Source: Verrucomicrobiota bacterium (GTDB taxonomy: Bacteria > Verrucomicrobiota > Verrucomicrobiia > Limisphaerales > UBA9464). Taken from it: DNA of 6,765 bases. The notes under the pieces were generated by a model that saw only the letters and a list, made by a program, of their open reading frames with translations, was not told where the DNA came from and searched no databases. Position 1 is the stretch's first letter. Each line of letters begins with the position of its first letter. The translations under genes were made by a program, and so were the position numbers. Positions 1 through 6,500 of this stretch are shown piece by piece. Where the stretch lies: assembly GCA_947454295.1 (NCBI GenBank), contig CANGMO010000122.1, positions 1 through 6,765 on the forward strand, written 5' to 3'.

Positions 1-144
1 CCCCAGGGTCAGCGTGGTGGTGCCGGCGTTGCGAATGGTGAAGGTGTTGGTGGCAGTGGTGCCGGCATTGATGGAACCGAAGGAATTGGTCGAAGCGCCG
101 GCGGTGAGCGTGGTTCCCACCGGCTGTTGCAGCGCGAGCTCGGC
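1..144 (-). other. Beginning of a choice-of-anchor D / ASH (HYDIN-like) domain
   Basis: Residues 713-760 of the repeat protein leave the 174-residue pattern. They show the usual N-terminal half of this immunoglobulin-like family: a short strand, the SFGSINAG turn, then T.TFTIRNAGTTTLTL. In bacterial surface proteins such domains often precede a C-terminal sorting or anchoring signal. The domain is cut by the window edge, so only its first half is seen. Confidence 0.72.
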
Positions 145-2280
145 CTCGCTGGTGTAGAATTCCAATTCATCAATGCCCGCGCCCGATGGCGTGAGCAGGC
201 GAAACGCAGTCGCACTGACCGCATCGAAGCCAAAGAGGTGCCTGCGGGCCGGGGTTGCAAAATTCGGGCCGCCGGCTCCGAGATAGTCGATCTTGCCGAG
301 GGTGGTCCAAATGGAATCAGGCGCCGACGAATCCGGATTCTCCGACGTGGTGTACTGCAGGATGTAAATTCCGTTGGCGTGATCGCTGAAGGTCCCGGTG
401 TTGTCCCGACCGAAGGCCACCCGATCCACGGTCACCGGAGTGGGCGACAGCACGATGCCAATAAAGCTGTTGGTCGTTGCGCCAATCCAGCTGGAGGCGT
501 TGCCGAAGACTCCATTGTTGACCAGCACCCCGGAGTAAACACCCCCGGGCAGATCGTCCTTGGCAAAGACGGTCTTGCCTGAGGACCGATTGCGACGCGC
601 GATCGTCCCGCCCTCCTGCAGCAGCGTCAGTCCGCCCCCGTTCAGCACCACCCCCTGGGCCGGGCTGTACACCTCGAACTCGTCCACCGCGATGTACTCG
701 CCATCGGTGTGAACCTTCACCCGGAACCCGGTGGCCGAGACCTGCGGAAAGGAAATCAGGTGGCGTAGCTCCGGATGGGCAAAGAACGGCCCGCCGGCGA
801 ACTGGTAGTCGAGGGTACCAATCGTGGTCCAGCTGCCGTCGGGCGTGGACGCGTTGGGATACGGAACCGTGGTGGACTGCAGCGTGTAGGTGCCGATGGC
901 GCGATCCTTCTGGGCGCCAGTGTTGTCGCGACTGAAAGCAATCCGATCGATGAGAATCGGCGTCGGTCCGAAGCTCACCCCGAAACTCGAATCCGGAGAT
1001 CCCGCCAGCCAGCTTTTGTCATCCCCGTACTCCCGATCCACCAACCCCTCGATCGAATGCGCTCCCAGCGGAAACACATTCAAGGCCACCGGCGTTCCCG
1101 CGGGACCCAGGTTGTTCGCGGCGAACGAGCCGCCCTCCTCGATGATCGACACGCCGCTCCCCGTGATGACCACGCCGGTGAACGGGCTGTAGATCTCCAG
1201 CTCGTCGATGCACACCGCGGCACCGGCAGAAAGTGTCCGAATTCGAAGCCCCGTGGCCGTCACCGGATCGAACGCGAACAGATGCCGCAAGGCTGGCGCG
1301 GCAAAGTACGGGCCACCGGCGGCCTGGTAGTCGAGGGTGCCGATGGTGGTCCAGCTGCTGTCCGGCGTGGACGCGTCGGGATTGGCCACCGTGGTGAACT
1401 GAATCGTGTACGTCCCGAGCGCCCGGTCGGCAAAGGCTCCCGTGTTGTCCCGGCCGAAGGCGATGCGATCCAGCGCGACCGGGGTGCTGCCAAAGCTGAT
1501 TCCCACAAACGAATCCGCCGTCCCCCCGAGCCAGCTTTCGCCATTTCCGTAGGCGCGATTGTTGACGTTCGCGATCGAGTGCGGCGGCAGGCCATAGACG
1601 TCTTGAGCGAACGCCGTTCCACTCGGGGCAATGTTTCCGGAACCGGTCGTTCCTCCCTCCGCTACCAGACGCAGGCCACCGCCGGCGATCGCGATCCCGG
1701 TGGCTGGACTGTAGATCTCCAGCTCATCGATGCAGACGGCGCTGCCTGCGGAGGCCGTCTTGAGGCGCAGACCGGTGGCGGTGACCTGATTGAAGGTGAA
1801 TGCATGCCGCAGCGCTGGTGAGGAGAACAGGGCTCCACCAGCAGACTGGTAATCCAGCGTCCCGATCGTGGTCCAGCTGCTGTCCGGCGTGGACGCATCG
1901 GGATTGGCGACGGTGGTGAATTGCAGCGTGTAGGTTCCCAGGTTCCGATCCGCGAAGGCCTCGGTGTTGTCGCGACCGAAGGCGATTTTGTGAATCGCCA
2001 CCGCGGTGGATCCGAAGCTGATTCCCACAAACGAATTCGCCGAGCCGCCGAGCCAGCTCTGCGCGTTGCCATACGCTCCATTGTTGACGTTTGGAATGGA
2101 GTGTGGCGGCGCCCCGAATTCGTCCTGGGCGAAGGCGGATCCGCCGGTGGCAATGTTGCCGGTGGCGAACGTCCCCCCCTCCTCGACCAGCGCGAGCCCG
2201 CCGCCGGAAAGGACCACATCGGCATTGGCCAGACACGAAGCGAGGGCCCACGAGCACACCAAGGCAGACAGGAATTTCAT
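1..2280 (-). CDS. Exported protein with four tandem discoidin-like repeats and the start of a choice-of-anchor D/ASH domain (3' end outside window)
   Basis: Reading the minus strand from the ATG at 2280-2278 gives 760 codons without a stop to the window edge. Residues 1-20 form a signal peptide (Lys2, hydrophobic core, ANA before Asp21). Four tandem modules follow (22-195, 196-369, 370-543, 544 to about 712). Each has a YGN..SW segment, an [F]xRDNT motif (Arg103, 277, 451, 625), a YTLQ/YTIQ strand, an SWTTIG-type strand and a C-terminal IDELEIY-type strand. This order resembles F5/8 type C/galactose-binding-like domains, so surface polysaccharide or matrix binding is inferred, not shown. Residues 713-760 (SFGSINAG, then TFTIRNAGTTTLTLG) match the opening of a choice-of-anchor D/ASH (HYDIN-like) domain. 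No Shine-Dalgarno precedes the ATG; the start is chosen from the signal peptide. It lies downstream of the kinase-regulator pair on the same strand, across 564 non-coding bases. The total length and C-terminal anchor are not visible. Confidence 0.88.
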   Translation of the reverse strand, partial: MKFLSALVCSWALASCLANADVVLSGGGLALVEEGGTFATGNIATGGSAFAQDEFGAPPHSIPNVNNGAYGNAQSWLGGSANSFVGISFGSTAVAIHKIAFGRDNTEAFADRNLGTYTLQFTTVANPDASTPDSSWTTIGTLDYQSAGGALFSSPALRHAFTFNQVTATGLRLKTASAGSAVCIDELEIYSPATGIAIAGGGLRLVAEGGTTGSGNIAPSGTAFAQDVYGLPPHSIANVNNRAYGNGESWLGGTADSFVGISFGSTPVALDRIAFGRDNTGAFADRALGTYTIQFTTVANPDASTPDSSWTTIGTLDYQAAGGPYFAAPALRHLFAFDPVTATGLRIRTLSAGAAVCIDELEIYSPFTGVVITGSGVSIIEEGGSFAANNLGPAGTPVALNVFPLGAHSIEGLVDREYGDDKSWLAGSPDSSFGVSFGPTPILIDRIAFSRDNTGAQKDRAIGTYTLQSTTVPYPNASTPDGSWTTIGTLDYQFAGGPFFAHPELRHLISFPQVSATGFRVKVHTDGEYIAVDEFEVYSPAQGVVLNGGGLTLLQEGGTIARRNRSSGKTVFAKDDLPGGVYSGVLVNNGVFGNASSWIGATTNSFIGIVLSPTPVTVDRVAFGRDNTGTFSDHANGIYILQYTTSENPDSSAPDSIWTTLGKIDYLGAGGPNFATPARRHLFGFDAVSATAFRLLTPSGAGIDELEFYTSEAELALQQPVGTTLTAGASTNSFGSINAGTTATNTFTIRNAGTTTLTLG
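145..2217 (-). repeat. Four tandem 522-bp (174-residue) coding repeats
   Basis: The units occupy 1696-2217, 1174-1695, 652-1173 and 145-651 in order of translation. The first three are exactly 174 residues. The fourth keeps the same spacing through its RDNT and W motifs but is three residues shorter before its IDELEFY strand. By hand alignment, units 1 and 2 are about three quarters identical in protein (about 132 of 174). In the stretch 1861-1920 versus 1339-1398 the DNA matches at 55 of 60 bases, with all five differences silent. Units 3 and 4 are more diverged. The pattern indicates internal duplication, with units 1 and 2 either the youngest pair or kept alike by gene conversion or selection. 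Confidence 0.9.
2221..2280 (-). other. Signal peptide of the repeat protein, SPI or lipoprotein type
   Basis: The first 20 residues have Lys2, a hydrophobic stretch and Ala-Asn-Ala before Asp21, a good signal peptidase I site. Residues 13-16 (LASC) also fit the lipobox consensus, which would make Cys16 a lipidated N-terminus. The sequence does not decide between secretion and lipid anchoring. A C-terminal sorting signal, if there is one, lies outside the window. Confidence 0.7.
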
Positions 2281-2597
2281 CGGGGAGATCTGAGAAGCAG
2301 CGGAGACCGACAGACTCCGGCATTCCCGTCCACCCGTACGACCGCTCACGGCGGGTACGACAGGGGAACCTCCGTCACTCCGGGTTGAGGAGTGGGGAAT
2401 GGAAATGGCCGATTGCATCGGCACAGTCGTACTACGCCGAAGGTTGAGTCCGGTATCGGATGAAGATACGACAGCGCGAAGTCCGAGTGGCCACCTGCGT
2501 AGCCGCCGACGTCAGGAGGCGGATCCCCCTCAAGGCGTGGACGTCGCCACACCTTCATCGGCGCCACCGAACGTGTGAGTGCGACTGCGACGTGGTA
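2281..2597. other. Non-coding leader upstream of the repeat protein gene
   Basis: No convincing gene was found on either strand in these 317 bases. The short frames present are proline- and arginine-rich, start without ribosome binding sites and lack family motifs. The region should hold the promoter and 5' leader of the minus-strand repeat protein gene. No clear -35/-10 pair or Shine-Dalgarno is visible. The only notable sequence is the 14-mer at 2451-2464, which also occurs upstream of the response regulator. Confidence 0.55.
2451..2464 (-). promoter_or_regulatory. Candidate regulatory 14-mer, site 1 (TTCATCCGATACCG)
   Basis: On the minus strand this reads TTCATCCGATACCG, about 170 bases upstream of the repeat protein ATG. 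An identical 14-mer lies at 3534-3547 upstream of the response regulator, in the same orientation. A regulatory role is inferred only from the identity, shared orientation and upstream placement. No core promoter pairs with it. Confidence 0.25.
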
Positions 2598-2747
2598 GAA
2601 AATAGCCCCCGGGCTTCAGGCCGTGGGATTTCGCGCGTGCGTAGTGTGGAGTCCCGGAGGACGGCAGACGATCGTTTCTGTCGTCCCTTCGGGACTCGTG
2701 GCGTTTCCAGAACCTGATCCCCGGCCTGAAGGCACGGGGCTATTCTC
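2598..2747. repeat. REP-like compound palindromic element
   Basis: The outer arms 2598-2629 and 2717-2747 are inverted copies. They share GAAAATAGCCCC/GAGAATAGCCCC at the ends, then TTCAGGCCG and GGGAT, with about 90 bases between them. Each arm can also fold alone, for example CCCC-G-GCC-TGAA-GGC-AC-GGGG in the right arm. The centre is a long hairpin: GAGTCCC at 2649-2655 pairs with GGGACTC at 2691-2697, and GGACG and CAGA continue pairing inward. Nested GC-rich hairpins with TTCGGGACT and CTGAAGGC cores in a gene-free gap resemble REP elements mobilised by RAYT (TnpA_REP) transposases. No transposase lies in the window. The element could also form structured RNA or slow transcription between the regulator and the repeat protein gene. 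No T-tract follows it, so it is not a standard intrinsic terminator. Confidence 0.7.
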
Positions 2748-2756
2748 AACAGGCGA

Positions 2757-2778
2757 GGGCCCAATGAGGCGTTGGCCC
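2757..2778. repeat. Small imperfect inverted repeat flanking the palindromic element
   Basis: GGGCCCAA (2757-2764) and TTGGCCC (2772-2778) are inverted copies with one bulged C and a 7-base loop. It lies about 10 bases beyond the right arm of the larger palindrome and may belong to it. There is no T-run on either side, so a terminator is not supported. Confidence 0.4.
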
Positions 2779-2796
2779 GACTTCCACAATTTGCCC

Positions 2797-2836
2797 CTCC
2801 ACCGCTTCAACCCTTCAGCTCTTCAACCCTTCAACC
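2797..2836. repeat. 8-bp tandem repeat, five units
   Basis: On the plus strand the units are CTCCACCG, CTTCAACC, CTTCAGCT, CTTCAACC and CTTCAACC: three exact copies, one variant and one degenerate edge copy. On the minus strand the unit reads GGTTGAAG. The array starts 8 bases past the response regulator stop codon, so it lies in that gene's 3' untranslated region. It looks like a small slipped-strand minisatellite; no function can be read from it. Confidence 0.75.
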
Positions 2837-2844
2837 TCTCCGTT

Positions 2845-3501
2845 TCACCCCCGCCCCAAATACTTCACCACTGCCTCGGTGCGATTGTTGACCCGGAGCT
2901 TTTCGTAGATGCGCTGCAAATGCGTGCGCACCGTCGAGATGCCGATGCCAAGCCGATCGGCGATCTCCTTGTACTGGCTGCCCTCGGCGAGGGCTTCCAC
3001 GATTTCACGCTCACGTGGCGAGAGACTTGCCGCTTCATCTGTTCGCGGCTTCGCGGGCTGGGAAAACGACTCCACCACCTTGCGTGCAATCAGGCTGGTC
3101 ATCGGGGCGCCGCCCGCGTGGAGATCCCGAATGGCATTGAGCAGGTCCTCTGGAACCGAGCGTTTGAGCAGATATCCGGTGGCGCCCGCCTGCAGCGACC
3201 GGAAGATCAAGTCCACATCCTCGTAGACCGTGAGCATAAGAAACTGAGTCGCCGGCAGGCGCCCCTTCAATTCCCGCACACAGTCGATGCCGGACTTGCC
3301 CGGCAGATTGATGTCCATCAACACCACTGCCGGCGCCGATTCCGGCATTTGCGCGAGGGCCTGCTCGGCATTGGCAAACGCAGCAACACAACGAACCCCC
3401 TGGGCACGCTCGAGCCGGGTGATGAAACTCGCCCGAAGCCGGTCGTCGTCTTCCACGACGGCCACCCGGATCTCGTTTTCTGACTGACTGGAATTGATCA
3501 A
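2845..3501 (-). CDS. Two-component response regulator, NarL/FixJ family (receiver + LuxR-type HTH)
   Basis: The protein has 218 residues, a normal length for the family. The receiver domain covers about 11-128: acidic pocket Glu17/Asp18, phospho-acceptor Asp63 in LMDINLPGKSG, Thr91 in LMLTVYED and conserved Lys113 in YLLKR. After a linker (about 145-157), the LuxR-type DNA-binding domain covers about 158-213, with LSPREREIVEALAEG and a recognition helix in STVRTHLQRIYEKL. It should act as a transcription factor controlled by phosphorylation, and the sensor kinase 78 bases upstream on the same strand is the obvious partner. The first possible standard start after the kinase stop is TTG at 3501, without a Shine-Dalgarno. 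A GTG at codon 13 would remove part of the first receiver strand, so TTG is preferred. Target promoters cannot be deduced. Confidence 0.95.
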   Translation of the reverse strand: MINSSQSENEIRVAVVEDDDRLRASFITRLERAQGVRCVAAFANAEQALAQMPESAPAVVLMDINLPGKSGIDCVRELKGRLPATQFLMLTVYEDVDLIFRSLQAGATGYLLKRSVPEDLLNAIRDLHAGGAPMTSLIARKVVESFSQPAKPRTDEAASLSPREREIVEALAEGSQYKEIADRLGIGISTVRTHLQRIYEKLRVNNRTEAVVKYLGRG

Positions 3502-3579
3502 ACAGACTGAGGAGACCGCATCGCGGGGAACTGCGGTATCGGATGAATGGTGGACACGGGTGGATGACGAAGTTGCGGA
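3502..3579 (-). other. Kinase-regulator gap: in-frame spacer with hairpin, no stop or standard start codon
   Basis: Between the kinase stop (TAG, 3582-3580) and the regulator TTG lie 26 codons in the same reading frame as both genes. None is a stop and none is ATG, GTG or TTG. Read through, they encode a Ser/Thr-rich stretch (SATSSSTRVHHSSDT and onward). ACCGCA and TGCGGT (3515-3520 and 3532-3537) form a 6-bp stem just upstream of the regulator start. No Shine-Dalgarno is seen, so the regulator may depend on translational coupling, an unrecognised start or rare readthrough. Confidence 0.6.
3534..3547 (-). promoter_or_regulatory. Candidate regulatory 14-mer, site 2 (TTCATCCGATACCG)
   Basis: Identical in sequence and orientation to the site at 2451-2464, and 33 bases upstream of the response regulator start, inside the kinase-regulator gap. 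It overlaps the outer arm of the small hairpin there. Function is unproven; a binding site for the regulator itself is one possibility, a dispersed genomic repeat another. Confidence 0.25.
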
Positions 3580-6500
3580 CTACGGAACCGAAAGCGGAAG
3601 CCTGAACTGCACGCAGATGCCGCCGGCGGGAACATTCTGGATCTTGCAGGTCCCTCCGATTCCCACCAGGCGCTGACGCATGTTGCCAAGGCCTTCGCTG
3701 GTTGAGTTGACCTTGTCGGGCTCGAATCCGCGGCCGTTGTCCTCCACCTCAATTTCGAGGATGGCCTCCTTCACCCGAATGCGGAGAAACACCTCGGTTG
3801 CGCCCGAGTGCTTGATGACATTGGCGATCGCCTCCTTGTACGCCAGGAACAGCTGGTGCCGCCGCTCGGCGATGATGGGCACCACCGCGACTCCGGAATC
3901 CACCCGGTAGTGCAGGCGCAATCCCCGGGGGGTGAGTGTGGCCTCGGCGTGGTGGGTCAGATAGTCCACGAGCCCCACGGTGGTGTCGTGCCGCGGGTTC
4001 ACAGTCCAGACCAGTTCATCCAGTTTTCCCACGATTTCCCGCGAGAGATCGGCGATCTGCCCGAAACGCGGGTTGGCCGACCCCGGTGCCGCGTCCGGAC
4101 CGAGATCCTCTTCGATGGGGGATCCAAGCAGCGTCAGCTGCGTCAACGCGGAACCCACGTCATCATGGATGTCCCGCGCAATGCGGGCGCGCTCAAGATC
4201 GACGGCGCGCTGACGCTCCAGCTCGGCGAGGCGCCGACGCACCTTGCGCTGCGAGACGAACGAGGCACCCCACACCGCAAAGCCAAGCGTCGCCGCGGCG
4301 GAACCGGAGCGAAACCACAGCGTCTCCCAAAAAAACGGCAGCACCGTGAACGAAAGCGTGGCTCCGGCCTCATTCCACAAACCGTCGTTGTTGCAGGCCA
4401 CCACGCGGAAGCGGTGCTCTCCGGGCCCGAGGCCGTTGAAGGCGGCGAAGCGCTCCTTCCCTGCTTCCGTCCACTGTTCCTGCTGATCCTCCAAGCGGTA
4501 GCGAAACCGAACCTTCCCCGGCGCGGTAAAACTCAACGCCGTGTAGTGAATCTCCAACCGGCGGGTTCCTGGCGGAATGACGCGATGCGGAGTGGCCGCC
4601 ACGACTTTGCCATCGGCTTGGATCTGCTCAATGACCAGAGGCGGGAGATTCGTGTTCACGGGCAGTGCCGCGGGGTTCACCGAAACGAGCCCCCGCATGG
4701 ACGCGAACCAGAGTTGCCCGTCGGGCGTTTGCGCAATCTTGGGTTGCGATTGGGCGGTTCCCTGAATGGTTTGCAGGCCGTCCTCCCGGTCGAACCTATC
4801 CGGCGCCACCGCGGAACGCTGGCCGGCAAAGAACCCCTCCAGGTCGCGTCGAGGCAAACGAAAGATGCCACCCACCGAAGTAAACCAGAAGCTTCCGAGC
4901 CCATCTTCCGCGATCCCCAGGATCGATTTGTCGGGAAGGCCGTTGGCTACGGTCAGGTTGGAAAAACGGCCGTCCTTGTACCGTGACAGTCCCCCGCCCC
5001 CGGTGCCGATCCAAAGGACGTTGTCCCGGTCCAAATACAACGACTGGACCTCGCGATTGGCCAGCCCGTGTTCGACGTTGAACTCGCGGAACTGCCCGCC
5101 CTGATACCGCCACAATCCGTAACTCAGCGTCCCGATCCAGAGGGTCCCGTCGCGCTCTGTGGCGAGCGACCCGACAATTCGAAAGTTCGGCCAGTTGGTG
5201 ATCTGGATGCCCTTTCCATCCTTCGCATGGACCAGCGCATAGCCACCCGCCCACACGCCCCCGGCACCATCCCCGCATACCGCAGTCAACCGGTCCGGGG
5301 GATAGACGGACTCCGGGGCTCCGGCACTTTTTCGATACAGGCCGCTGGTGAGATCACCCACCCACAGGCGCTCACGGGGATCGACGTAGACCGACCAGGG
5401 AAACGAATCGAATCCGGGAACCGCCGAAAAGCGGCCGCCCTGCATGCGATACATACCACTGCTGTGGGTGGCGATCCAAAGCCCGCCACCCTGGGTCGCG
5501 GGCGCCGGGGTTACCGCATAAACAATTTCCGTTCCCAACCCCTCCGCGGCGCCGTAGGTCTTGAATCGACGCGGGGTCAGCACACTCAGACCACCACCAT
5601 CGGTGGCCACCCAGAAGTTGCCCTCCCGATCAAAGAAGAAGGAACGAATCCGGGACGACCCCAGTCCATCCTGCTTGGTGAACATCCGCTTGGTTCCGTC
5701 CGGGGCGATCCTCAGGAGTCCGAGTTCGCGAAACCCAATCCAGAGATTCCCGAAGGCATCCTCGACCACCCCCATGAGCTCCGTGTCCGGCAGCGCGGGA
5801 AGCCGTCTCGGGGCAGAAAGCGTTCCGTCGGGCTGCAGCTGGCGTATCAGCCATGCAGGAGTGCCATCGCTCATCAGCAGAGCACCACCCCGAACCCGCG
5901 GAACAAGCAGGGCATTCTTGAACTCATTTGTTCCCTGCGGATCGGCGGCCGGCGTCAGTCGGCCATCGCGAATCACGCCGCAGCGGATAAACCCCGTCTT
6001 GGGATCCGTCATTGATCCCCAATCCGGCCCCGAACCGGACCAGTCGCAGCGCTGCATGCCCTGCGGCAGGGCCACGGTAGGGAGCGAATTGGTCAATCCA
6101 TCCGGCCATCGGAAGGAAATGTTGGCGAAGGTGTGAACCCAGACATTTCCGGCCGAGTCATGGGAAATGCCCGCATAATCGTAGGGAAGCGTGATGCTGC
6201 GGAAGACTCCGTTTTCCCGAAGCGAAAGCGCGTGATGCTCGTTGCCCACCCAAAGCCGGCCTTCACCGTCGGCCTGAATCGACTGGATCATTCGTGATTT
6301 CAGTGCCGGCGTGTCGTCCCGGTCGAAGCTGGTGAAGCGCACGCCATCAAACCGCGCCAGGCCGGCGACCGTGGCGCACCAGATGTAGCCATCGGAATCC
6401 TGCGTGATGCCAAAGACGGCATTGTTTCTGAGGCCATCGTCCGCCGTGTACGTGCGGATCATGTAGTCCGACGGTGGGATCGGCGTCGCGGCCACCGCCC

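Noticed and set aside
127..582. 151-codon plus-strand frame
   Set aside because: Antisense to repeat 4; openness is explained by GC-rich codon usage on the other strand.
775..1821. 348-codon plus-strand frame across the repeat region
   Set aside because: It is antisense to repeats 1-3 of the exported protein. Its apparent internal periodicity copies the 522-bp repeats, its composition is Arg/Gly-rich, and it has no family motif.
145..2217. CRISPR-like periodicity
   Set aside because: The period is 522 bp, lies inside a coding frame and reflects protein domain duplication; no short repeat-spacer structure exists.
1724..2323. 199-codon minus-strand frame overlapping the start of the repeat protein
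   Set aside because: Wrong frame relative to the signal peptide and repeat motifs; Arg- and Cys-rich with no recognisable domain.
2346..2567. 73-codon minus-strand frame upstream of the repeat protein
   Set aside because: Proline-rich, no Shine-Dalgarno, no motif and no sign of selection; treated as non-coding leader.
2460..2717. 85-codon plus-strand frame starting at the 14-mer
   Set aside because: Arg-rich, runs into the palindromic element, and its ATG is part of the repeated 14-mer.
2598..2747. Intrinsic terminator for the kinase-regulator transcript
   Set aside because: Strong hairpins are present but no T-tract follows any of them on the minus strand.
2623..3483. 286-codon plus-strand frame across the REP-like element and regulator
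   Set aside because: It would translate through the palindromes and the octamer array and is antisense to a clear response regulator.
3808..4986. 392-codon plus-strand frame antisense to the kinase
   Set aside because: The minus strand encodes HisKA_3, Y_Y_Y and propeller motifs throughout; the plus frame is rich in Arg, Gly and His without motifs.
5068..6015. 315-codon plus-strand frame antisense to the propeller region
   Set aside because: Shadow of the Reg_prop coding sequence; no motif or ribosome binding site.
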